Of a stretch of 13,976 nt of DNA, positions 6,521-12,961 are shown in pieces. Position 1 is the first letter of the stretch, and each line of letters begins with the position of its first letter. The stretch is taken from assembly GCA_036280295.1 (NCBI GenBank), contig DASURA010000208.1, positions 1-13,976 on the forward strand. The letters are read 5' to 3'. The translations under genes and the position numbers were made by a program. Source of the stretch: AWTP1-13 sp036280295 (GTDB lineage: Bacteria > Pseudomonadota > Alphaproteobacteria > Rhizobiales > Hyphomicrobiaceae). The notes beneath the pieces are model-generated. The model ran no database searches and was not told where the DNA came from. It saw only the letters and a list, made by a program, of their open reading frames with translations.

Positions 6521-8269
6521 CTACGGACGGACCACAATCTCGGTGCGCCTGTTCTTGGCCCGGTCAGCCGCCGTCTTGTTGGAGGCGGCCGGGCGGCTGG
6601 TGCCGAAGCCGGCCACCTGCACCTGCTCGGCCGCGACGCCGGCGCGGATTAGGTAGTCGGCCACCACCTGGGCGCGCTTGACCGAGAGGCGCTGGTTGTG
6701 CTCGGCGCTGCCCTCGATGTCGGCATGCCCTTCGGCGGCGATGGCGACACCGGGGCACGTCTTGATCGCCGCGGCGATGCGGTCGAGCGTTGCCGCACCC
6801 TCCTCCTCGATTTGCGCGCTGCCACGCTCGAAGGCGACGGGATGGGCCTTCCCGAGCGTGCTCAGATCACGCCGGCAGGCCACGGCCTTTTCAGCGGCAG
6901 CCTTCTCGGCGGCAGCCTTCTCGGCGGCGGCCTTCTCGGCAGCAGCCTTCTCGGCGGCGGCCTTCTCGGCGGCGGCCTTCTCGGCGGCAGCCTTCTCTGC
7001 GGCAGCCTTCTCTGCGGCAGCCTTCTCTGCGGCGGCCTTCTCTGCGGCGGCCTTCTCTGCGGCGGCCTTCTCGGCGGCGGCCTTCTCGGCGGCAGCCTTC
7101 TCGGCGGCAGCCTTCTCGGCGGCGGCCTTCTCGACAGCGGCCTTCTCGGCGGCAGCCTTCTCGGCAGCAGCCTTCTCGGCAGCGGCCTTCTCGGCAGCGG
7201 CCTTCTCAGCGGCAGCCTTCTCGGCGGCGGCCTTCTCCTGGGCCGCCTTGTCCTCGCGCACCCGGATCTGATCGGTCAGCTTGAATGCCTCCGGCAGCGA
7301 CGTACGCAGACCCTCGCGTACCGCCTTCATCTGGACATCGTCAGCCGCGATGCCGCCGACCACGACGGCAGTGTCCTTCATTTCGGCGCTGCCGCTCTGC
7401 AGCCGCACGATCTGCTTGATCAGGGCCGCAGCGGCGTCGGACCAGCCTTTGGGGGCGCCCCCGGCGGGTTCCATGCGATCGACGACGGTCGTGCCGACCG
7501 CGGCAGTGCGCGCTGCACCCAGCACTTCCGAGCGGGCGCCTTCGCTGGCGACGTGGCCCGACAGCTCAAGCTGGCCACCAGCGAACTGGGCCGACCACGT
7601 GTAGGGACTGACCACCGGCGCCGCTATCTGCACGCTCGCCAGCGTTATGCCCTTGGGCGGCCCGCTCTTCAGCGCAGTCGTGATCAGCCGGTAGCTTGCG
7701 GTATCCTCGGCGGCCCCAGAGATCGACATGGTGAGGTCGTCGAGCTTCACCTCGCCGCGCCGGAGCGAGGCCAGCTGCTTGAGGCCGAAGCTCAGCGCCG
7801 CAAGCCAGGTATCGTTCGCCGGGGCGCCGCGCGCCAGGCGCATGCGATTGACGACCTCCAGCCCTGGCACGGCGGCCTTGGTCATGCCAATGATGGTCTG
7901 CCGGACGGCCCGATTGGGATAGTGCCCCTGCAGGCGGATGCGATCGCCTCGCCGCTGGGCGCTCCACGTGTAGGGCTCGGCAACGGGCGGCAGGCCGGCG
8001 TTGTTGTTGATATCGCCGACGCCCCAGACGCGGCGCAGCTCTGCCGCAGCCTCCCTGCGCTCCTTGTCGGTGGTCGCGTCGCCGGTCAGTACGACATCGC
8101 GCCCGCTGAAATTCACCACCGCCCAGTAGGCGCCGTGCCCCTTCATGGCACGCTCGGCGCGCTCGGTCAGGTCCTGCTCGATCGCAGCACGCTCATACTG
8201 TGCCGCGGCCAGCCCAAGACCGACGAGCGGAACTACCCCCCAAAGCCAGCGTCGCCAATTGCATCGCAT
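6521..8269 (-). CDS. OmpA-family protein with BON-like domains and a long Ala-Glu-Lys helix
   Basis: A 582-aa protein from ATG 8269; GTG 8311 would add 14 residues but has no ribosome-binding site. Residues 2-7 are Arg-rich and 8-24 hydrophobic, giving a membrane anchor with the rest in the periplasm. Residues about 30-335 hold BON-like units, including a duplicated PYTWSA motif (99-104 and 222-227), each followed by a strand pattern of the RLQGH/ELSGH type. This arrangement recalls the ArfA (Rv0899)-like group of OmpA proteins. Residues 341-462 are nearly pure AAAEK pentads, a TolA-like helix. Residues 463-582 are an OmpA C-terminal domain with EGHAD (Asp517), LSVKRA (Arg532) and NRRTEIVV, the peptidoglycan-binding pattern. 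It heads an operon with the microprotein and HHH protein. Likely role: linking inner membrane and cell wall (inference). The exact start is the weakest point, since the G-rich stretch upstream is 12 nt away. Confidence 0.86.
   Translation of the reverse strand: MRCNWRRWLWGVVPLVGLGLAAAQYERAAIEQDLTERAERAMKGHGAYWAVVNFSGRDVVLTGDATTDKERREAAAELRRVWGVGDINNNAGLPPVAEPYTWSAQRRGDRIRLQGHYPNRAVRQTIIGMTKAAVPGLEVVNRMRLARGAPANDTWLAALSFGLKQLASLRRGEVKLDDLTMSISGAAEDTASYRLITTALKSGPPKGITLASVQIAAPVVSPYTWSAQFAGGQLELSGHVASEGARSEVLGAARTAAVGTTVVDRMEPAGGAPKGWSDAAAALIKQIVRLQSGSAEMKDTAVVVGGIAADDVQMKAVREGLRTSLPEAFKLTDQIRVREDKAAQEKAAAEKAAAEKAAAEKAAAEKAAAEKAAAEKAAVEKAAAEKAAAEKAAAEKAAAEKAAAEKAAAEKAAAEKAAAEKAAAEKAAAEKAAAEKAAAEKAAAEKAAAEKAAAEKAAAEKAVACRRDLSTLGKAHPVAFERGSAQIEEEGAATLDRIAAAIKTCPGVAIAAEGHADIEGSAEHNQRLSVKRAQVVADYLIRAGVAAEQVQVAGFGTSRPAASNKTAADRAKNRRTEIVVRP
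6886..7230. repeat. 23 tandem 15-bp units encoding AAAEK pentads
   Basis: Twenty-three consecutive 15-bp units (plus-strand form CCTTCTCGGCGGCAG and variants) lie inside the OmpA-family gene, followed by two degenerate units to 7260. Variation is mostly at third codon positions. A contiguous block of five units (6991-7065) shares CTCTGC in place of CTCGGC, pointing to local block duplication. One unit (7126-7140) gives Val in place of Ala. Length-polymorphic behaviour is likely. Confidence 0.95.
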
Positions 8270-8637
8270 CGTCTGATGTGGCCCCCCGTACTCCGCCCCA
8301 TATGCTGACACATGCGGGCTCGATGGCCGAGCCGAGCCGGTGCCCGCCGACGCATACCCGCATACTTACTTGCTCAGGCACCGCAGCAGGCACGCCGCAA
8401 GACGCCGCAAGCCTTGAGGCCCCTGGGCACTATAGGCAAACGGGGTCAGCATTCCAAGACAGTGCACGATACTCGCACGCCATTTTTGCCGCCGCCGTTA
8501 CCCTTTCGTCGGCCCAGCAATGGAATGTCGCCAAAATAGTGGGACGCGGAGCATCTCCTGGTGGTCATGCGGCGATTTGGCTCGCGCACAGGTGGCAGAA
8601 TGGAGGGCGCGAAGCCGGCGGGCAGGGTTCGACCGGC
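8270..8637. other. 368-bp intergenic region without a credible gene
   Basis: Between the start of the OmpA-family gene and the stop of the upstream membrane-protein gene no reading frame has both a ribosome-binding site and protein-like composition. It holds a probable sigma-70 promoter pointing at the OmpA gene, a hairpin at the end of the upstream operon, and a short perfect direct repeat, ACGCCGCAAG twice (8392-8411). The untranslated leader of the OmpA operon would be about 150 nt. Confidence 0.6.
8429..8457 (-). promoter_or_regulatory. Probable sigma-70 promoter of the envelope operon
   Basis: On the minus strand TTGGAA (8452-8457) and TATAGT (8429-8434) are separated by exactly 17 nt. 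The -10 box matches the consensus at five of six positions and the -35 at four of six. The element lies in an AT-richer pocket and faces the OmpA-family gene. Expected transcription start is near 8422. Confidence 0.5.
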
Positions 8638-8639
8638 TT
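8612..8639 (-). terminator. Hairpin at the end of the HdeD operon
   Basis: AAGCCGG (8612-8618) and CCGGCTT (8633-8639) form a perfect 7-bp stem with a 14-nt loop. The upstream arm overlaps the TAA stop of the 185-aa membrane protein. No clear T tract follows, so terminator function is tentative. Confidence 0.3.
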
Positions 8640-9195
8640 ACGATCGCCGGATTACCCAATACCCTGCCAGGATCAGCGCAACGGCTGCGGCGACCAGGAA
8701 TGCAACCGTCACATAATACTGCGCCAGGCCGACGACGGCGAAAATGGCGAGCAGGAGCAGGCCGACCAGGGCGAACAGCCAGTCGAGGTGGATGCCGGCA
8801 AGCAGCGAGCCGAGCGCCAGGAGCAGGAGCGAGCTGAGCCCCGATGCCGCTGCCGCCGGCTCGCCGCCGCGTCTCAGATAGGCAAAGTCGAGGGCAATGG
8901 CTGCGGCAACGCTGACCCAGTGCAGGACCTGGCGTGTCACGCTGCCAGTCAGCTGCCCGGTGCGGCGCCACGCGGCGAGGACGCACAGCACGCCATAGAT
9001 GGGCACCAGCGCCAGCCAGTAGGTGCGCGCCCACTGCGCGTCCGCCAGAGTGATCCCGGTGCCAATGAGCGCCAGCAGCGCCATGAGGCCGGCCATGAGG
9101 CCAGCCGGCCCTTTGATCACGCCGGCGACATGATCGAACCAGCCCGACATGCCCCCTCGTCCACCGGGCTGTGACGGGAACTGCGTTTCCGACAT
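8638..9195 (-). CDS. Polytopic membrane protein, family not recognised
   Basis: A 185-aa protein from ATG 9195, preceded by AGGTG with a 5-nt spacing. After a polar Gly/Pro-rich N-terminus of about 25 residues there are about six hydrophobic spans: GLMAGLMALLALIG, YWLALVPIYGVLCVL, VLHWVSVAAAIALDF, a SGLSSLLLLALGSLLAG stretch, DWLFALVGLLLLAIF and VTVAFLVAAAVALILAG. A short RRGGEP loop lies between spans three and four. No catalytic or binding motif was seen and I cannot place the family. It follows the HdeD-family gene by 35 nt on the same strand and is very likely co-transcribed, which suggests a role in the same envelope or stress function (inference). Confidence 0.8.
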   Translation of the reverse strand: MSETQFPSQPGGRGGMSGWFDHVAGVIKGPAGLMAGLMALLALIGTGITLADAQWARTYWLALVPIYGVLCVLAAWRRTGQLTGSVTRQVLHWVSVAAAIALDFAYLRRGGEPAAAASGLSSLLLLALGSLLAGIHLDWLFALVGLLLLAIFAVVGLAQYYVTVAFLVAAAVALILAGYWVIRRS

Positions 9196-9230
9196 CAAAT
9201 CACCTGTGTGAAATGGTGCACGTTGCCGGC

Positions 9231-9830
9231 TCAGGGAGCGGCCCGCTTGTGCACGCCTTTGAGGCGGAGCGCGAATGCCACGTGGAGCAGCCCTGAGACC
9301 AGCGCGTAGGCGCCGATCGCCCACGCCAGAGCCAGCGCGCCGGCTCCCGGCCGCAGCAACACGGCCAGGCCGAACAGGGCCGAGATGAGGCCGGCGACGA
9401 TCAACATCCACTCGTCCTCCAGTTCATTGCGCAGCCAAATGGCGCCGATGATCTCAAGCACACCAATGGTCACGGCCCAGGCGCCGATCATGAGCACCAG
9501 GGCGAAAGCGGTCAGCCCCGGCCACAGGAAGGCGACGCAGCCGGCGGCGATGCCGAGCAGGCCGATCAGCGCCAGCCACCAGGTCGGAATGGCCTTGTCC
9601 CCACCTCCCGTCAGCGCCGCCCCGAGGGAGAAGACGCCGTCGGCCAGCGCGAATGCACCATAGAGAAGTGTGAGCGCCAGCACAGTGAGGCCGGGCCAGA
9701 TGAAAGCCGCGATCCCGAACAGGATGCCGGCCAGGCCGCGCAGCAACATGAGCCACCAGCTGCGCGTCAGGGGTTGGACTGACACGTCCGAGGGGGGCAG
9801 GCGGTGGGTTTCGCCGTGAGTTGTGTGCAT
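9231..9830 (-). CDS. HdeD family (DUF308) membrane protein
   Basis: A 199-aa protein from ATG 9830, with GGGAGA 8 nt upstream. After a 22-residue polar N-terminus it has six membrane spans arranged as three similar hairpins. Each starts with a GLxGIxxG-like span and a Pro-Gly turn (FIWPGLT, FLWPGLT, LLRPGAG), then a second span ending in a GAxA(L/V)-type segment. This threefold pattern is the DUF308 repeat of HdeD, linked in enterobacteria to acid resistance at high cell density. The function in this organism is not shown by the sequence. It is the first gene of a two-gene operon and diverges from the acyl-CoA ligase gene. The frame stays open far upstream of ATG 9830, antisense to the ligase, but that extension is not protein-like. 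Confidence 0.88.
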   Translation of the reverse strand: MHTTHGETHRLPPSDVSVQPLTRSWWLMLLRGLAGILFGIAAFIWPGLTVLALTLLYGAFALADGVFSLGAALTGGGDKAIPTWWLALIGLLGIAAGCVAFLWPGLTAFALVLMIGAWAVTIGVLEIIGAIWLRNELEDEWMLIVAGLISALFGLAVLLRPGAGALALAWAIGAYALVSGLLHVAFALRLKGVHKRAAP

Positions 9831-9869
9831 GCCTTGCTCTCCCGATTGAGAAGGCGACCGCGCAGGAGA

Positions 9870-9883
9870 CCGCCTCCAGGCGG
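9870..9883. promoter_or_regulatory. Short perfect dyad in the divergent hdeD/ligase region
   Basis: CCGCCT-CC-AGGCGG is a perfect 6-bp dyad with a 2-nt centre, 40 nt before the HdeD-family start. The tight centre fits a dimeric regulator site better than a hairpin. No convincing promoter was recognised in the 204-bp region, so this is only a candidate operator. Confidence 0.2.
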
Positions 9884-10034
9884 CGCGCCGCTTGGGCCAT
9901 TTCCTTGCTAGGGGATATGACGCAGCCTCCGGCATCGGGCTTTCTCCGGATTTCGCGCTGGGGCATTCTGCGGCTGGGCGTCTCGGTGCCTGAGGCGCTG
10001 ACACAACAAGACTCAACGACATGGGGAGGGGGCG

Positions 10035-11630
10035 ATGGCAATCACGGTCGCCGGGGCTTTTGCGGACACGGCCGCAGCATTCGAAGATTTGCCGTTCCTG
10101 ATCGTGCCGACGCCGCCCACCGCGCAGACTGACAGCTACGCCGGAGTGCTGGAGAAGGTGGTGAGCCTCTGCGAGCGCTACGCTGCGGCTGGCTACGGGC
10201 ATGGCCACCGCGTCGCCCTGCTGCTGGAGAGCCGGCCAGAGTTCTTCCTGCACTACCTGGCGCTCAATCGGCTCGGCATCTCCATCGTGCCGATCAACCC
10301 CGACTACCGACACGACGAGATGGCCTATGTACTGGACCACAGCGAGGCCGACCTGGCCGTCGTGCTGCCACATCGCCTGGCCGATGTGCGGGCCGCGGCC
10401 GCGGCTTCCGCGCGCCCGGCGCCGCTGGTCGATGCCTTGGACATGCCGGCCGCGCTGCCGCGCCCGGTCACGCCGGTGCGTGCGGGCGAGCCGGGGCTGG
10501 AGACGGAATGCGCGCTGCTCTACACCTCCGGCACCACCGGGCGGCCGAAGGGCTGCATGCTGTCCAACCTGTACTTCCTCACCGCCGGGAAAACCTACCT
10601 GGGGCTCGCGGGGCTGATCGACATCCGGCGCGGCGAGGAGCGCTTCTACAACCCGCTGCCGCTCTACCACATCAACAATCTTGCCATCATGGCCACGGCG
10701 GTGATCCTGTCCGGCAATGCGACGGTGCTCACCGACCGCTTCTCGCCGACGCGCTGGTGGCCGGAAATAACGGCCAGCGGCGCCACAATAATCCACTACC
10801 TGGGGGTGGTGGCACCCATGCTCCTGAACCAGCCGCCAGGGCCGCAGGACCGGGCGCACCGCGTGCGCCTCGGCATTGGCGCCGGCATCGAGCCGCAGCT
10901 GCACGGCGCCTTCGAGGAGCGCTTCGGCTTTCCCATGGTCGAGGTCTGGGGCATGACCGAGACCGGCCGCATCATGGGCGACTGCCATGAGCCGCGCCTG
11001 ATCGACACCCGCGCCTTCGGCCGCCCGGCCCCGGCCGGCCTGGAGGCGCGGGTCGTCGATGGGGAGGATCGCGACGTGCCGGTGGGCAGCGACGGCGAGC
11101 TGATCATCCGCCACAGCGCCGAGACGCCGCGCTACGGCTTCTTCTCCGGCTACCTCAAGAACGAAGCGGCGACCGAGGAGGTCTGGCGGGGCGGGTGGTT
11201 CCACACTGGCGACGTGGTGCGCCAGGACGCCTCCGGCATGCTGTTCTTCGTCGACCGCAAGAAGCACATCATCCGCCGCGCCGGCGAGAACATCGCCGCC
11301 GCCGAGGTGGAGGCCGTGCTGCAGGCGCACGAGGCGGTGGCACAGGTGGCGGTGCTCCCCGTCGCCGACGAGGTGCGCGAGGAGGAGGTGCTGGCCTGCG
11401 TGGTGCTGATGCCCGGCTTCTCCGCCGGTCCGGTGCTGGCCGGCGCCCTGTTCGACCACTGCAACGCCCGCCTGGCCTACTTCAAGGCCCCCGGCTGGCT
11501 GCTTTTTCTCGACCACCTCCCGACAACCGGCACACAGAAGGTGCAGAAGACCCAGATTTTCCCCGCCGGCGAGGATCCGCGCGAGCGGGCGGGGATTCGC
11601 GACCTGCGCGCGAGGAAGAAGCGCGGATAG
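10035..11630 (+). CDS. AMP-dependent acyl-CoA synthetase/ligase (ANL family)
   Basis: A 531-aa cytoplasmic enzyme that should activate a carboxylic acid to an acyl-adenylate and then the CoA thioester. Core motifs are complete: the phosphate loop YTSGTTGRPKG (163-173), YHINN (211-215) in the binding region, GMTET (306-310), FHTGD (389-393), the hinge DRKKHIIRRAGENI (407-420) and the A10 segment TTGTQKVQKTQIF with probable catalytic Lys502. Length fits the family. The start is ATG 10035 with GGGAGGGGG just upstream. The pattern GEERFYNPLPLYHINN and the RRAGENIAAAEVE stretch recall CaiC-like and ATP-dependent acyl-CoA ligase members, but the acid substrate cannot be read. It leads a same-strand set with a VOC protein 51 nt and a Dph6-like protein further downstream. 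Confidence 0.93.
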   Translation: MAITVAGAFADTAAAFEDLPFLIVPTPPTAQTDSYAGVLEKVVSLCERYAAAGYGHGHRVALLLESRPEFFLHYLALNRLGISIVPINPDYRHDEMAYVLDHSEADLAVVLPHRLADVRAAAAASARPAPLVDALDMPAALPRPVTPVRAGEPGLETECALLYTSGTTGRPKGCMLSNLYFLTAGKTYLGLAGLIDIRRGEERFYNPLPLYHINNLAIMATAVILSGNATVLTDRFSPTRWWPEITASGATIIHYLGVVAPMLLNQPPGPQDRAHRVRLGIGAGIEPQLHGAFEERFGFPMVEVWGMTETGRIMGDCHEPRLIDTRAFGRPAPAGLEARVVDGEDRDVPVGSDGELIIRHSAETPRYGFFSGYLKNEAATEEVWRGGWFHTGDVVRQDASGMLFFVDRKKHIIRRAGENIAAAEVEAVLQAHEAVAQVAVLPVADEVREEEVLACVVLMPGFSAGPVLAGALFDHCNARLAYFKAPGWLLFLDHLPTTGTQKVQKTQIFPAGEDPRERAGIRDLRARKKRG

Positions 11631-11636
11631 CGGGTA

Positions 11637-11654
11637 TCAGACCTGCGGGTCTGA
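11637..11654 (+). terminator. Small hairpin between ligase and VOC genes
   Basis: TCAGACC-TGCG-GGTCTGA is a perfect 7-bp stem with a 4-nt loop, starting 6 nt after the ligase stop. There is no T tract. It may weaken read-through or protect the 3' end of the ligase message rather than stop transcription, since the next gene begins 27 nt later. Confidence 0.35.
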
Positions 11655-11681
11655 CCTCGCCAACCACCGGAGGCAGGAGCC

Positions 11682-12086
11682 ATGAAAAGCATTGCACCCT
11701 TTTTGATGTTCACGGGCGCGCAGCACGGCAAGGCCGAGGAGGCGATTGGCTTCTACACCGACCTGCTGGGCGGCTCGATCGTGCGCATCGAGCGCTATGG
11801 CGCCGGCGACCCGGCCGGGCGGGAAGGCACGGTGAAGGTGGCGGCCTTCACTCTCAACGGCCAGGACTTCATGGCGATTGACAGCGACCGTGCGCACGGA
11901 TTCGCCTTCACTCCGGCGCTTTCGCTGTTCATCGAGTGCGAGTCCCTCGCCGAGCTGGAGCGGGCCTACCACGGCCTGCTGGACGGCGGCATGGCCTTGA
12001 TGCCGCTCGACAACTACGGCTTCAGCCAGCGCTTCGGCTGGGTGCAGGATAAGTACGGCGTCAACTGGCAGCTGAACGTCGCCTGA
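11682..12086 (+). CDS. VOC superfamily protein, PhnB/3-dmu-9_3-mt type
   Basis: A 134-aa protein from ATG 11682, with GGAGGCAGGAG upstream. It shows the single betaalphabetabetabeta pattern of the PhnB-like vicinal-oxygen-chelate group. The N-terminus IAPFLMFTGAQHGKAEEAIG with FYTDLLGGSIV is typical, followed by a strand stretch TVKVAAFTLNGQDFMAIDS. The C-terminal half has SLFIECES, a helix ELERAYHGLLDGG and the closing GFSQRFGWVQDKYGVNWQLN. Such proteins are often annotated as 3-demethylubiquinone methyltransferase-like, but most have no proven reaction; many bind a metal or small molecule. A metal site cannot be confirmed here. It lies between the ligase and the Dph6-like gene on the same strand, which may be a shared transcript. 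Confidence 0.88.
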   Translation: MKSIAPFLMFTGAQHGKAEEAIGFYTDLLGGSIVRIERYGAGDPAGREGTVKVAAFTLNGQDFMAIDSDRAHGFAFTPALSLFIECESLAELERAYHGLLDGGMALMPLDNYGFSQRFGWVQDKYGVNWQLNVA

Positions 12087-12170
12087 GCTTCGGGCGATCT
12101 GGCAGGTTGGATGCCCGGCGCGAGCCAGGCTCCGCCTGTCCTGCGCAGTATCAGAGTGGAAGGGGGCGCG

Positions 12171-12830
12171 ATGCGAACGTGGGTCAGCTGGAGCTCGGGC
12201 AAGGACTCGGCCTGGTCGCTGCATACGCTGCGTGCGGGCGGAGAGGCGGAGGTGACCGGGCTCTTCACCACCGTCAACGCCGCCTTCGACCGTGTCGCCA
12301 TGCATGCGGTGCGGCGCACCCTGCTGGAGGCGCAGGCGCGCGCGGCCGGCCTGCCCGTCCACGTCATCGACATTCCCCACCCCTGCCCCAACGCCGAGTA
12401 CGAGCGCATCATGAGCGCCTTCCTCGCCGAGGCTCGGGACCACGGCGTCGAGGCCATGGCGTTCGGCGACCTGTTCCTCGCCGACATCCGCGCTTACCGC
12501 GAGCGCCAGCTCGGCGGCTCCGGCATTGCGCCGCTGTTTCCGCTCTGGGGCCGCGACACCCACGCGCTCGCGCGCGAGATGGTCGACGGCGGCCTGGTCG
12601 CGCACGTCACCTGCGTAGACCCAGCCCGGCTCGACCGCGCCTTTGCGGGGCGCCGCTTCGATCACGACCTGCTCGCCGATCTTCCCGCCGGCGTCGACCC
12701 ATGCGGCGAGAACGGCGAGCTCCACACGTTTGTCAGCGCCGGCCCGATGCTCAGCGCGCCCATTCCCGTCCGGCCCGGCGGGACCGTGGAGCGTGACGGC
12801 TTCGTATACGCCGACCTGCTGCCGGGATAG
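12171..12830 (+). CDS. Dph6-like (DUF71) ATP pyrophosphatase family protein
   Basis: A 219-aa protein from ATG 12171, preceded by AAGGGGG; ATG 12111 in frame is not preceded by a ribosome-binding site and adds an untypical Pro/Ala-rich segment. The PP-loop SSGKDS is at residues 8-13, marking an ATP-binding N-type pyrophosphatase fold. FGDLFLADIR (98-107) and CGENGELHTF (178-187) are the conserved DUF71 segments. In eukaryotes and archaea Dph6 amidates diphthine on elongation factor 2. Bacteria have no diphthamide, so the bacterial branch has another, unestablished role; I make no claim about substrate. It is the last gene of the same-strand set and converges on recG. Confidence 0.88.
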   Translation: MRTWVSWSSGKDSAWSLHTLRAGGEAEVTGLFTTVNAAFDRVAMHAVRRTLLEAQARAAGLPVHVIDIPHPCPNAEYERIMSAFLAEARDHGVEAMAFGDLFLADIRAYRERQLGGSGIAPLFPLWGRDTHALAREMVDGGLVAHVTCVDPARLDRAFAGRRFDHDLLADLPAGVDPCGENGELHTFVSAGPMLSAPIPVRPGGTVERDGFVYADLLPG

Positions 12831-12961
12831 AGGCCAGAGGGGCGGTGGCGCGCCCCCGGCAGCGATGGGCAGGGGGGACCTGTTGGCGTTTGTGGCGGGG
12901 GCTCGGCTCCGTCCACCTTTTCGTCATCGAGGCCGGAGAAGCCGGTGAATGGCTGACATCT

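Noticed and set aside
6886..7230. Possible CRISPR-like array
   Set aside because: Units are contiguous 15-mers with no spacers, in frame inside a gene.
6678..8308. Plus-strand open frames over the 15-bp repeats (for example poly-AAFSA and GGSLLG)
   Set aside because: A 15-bp unit without stop codons stays open in several frames. Only the minus-strand frame has flanking BON-like and OmpA domains.
8312..8539. Short plus-strand frame of 75 codons in the intergenic region
   Set aside because: It has no ribosome-binding site, a Pro/Arg-rich low-information composition, and it overlaps the antisense promoter.
9831..11516. N-terminal extension of the HdeD-family frame across the acyl-CoA ligase
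   Set aside because: The extension is antisense to a complete, motif-rich ligase and has no protein-like composition. ATG 9830 has a good ribosome-binding site and the family-typical length.
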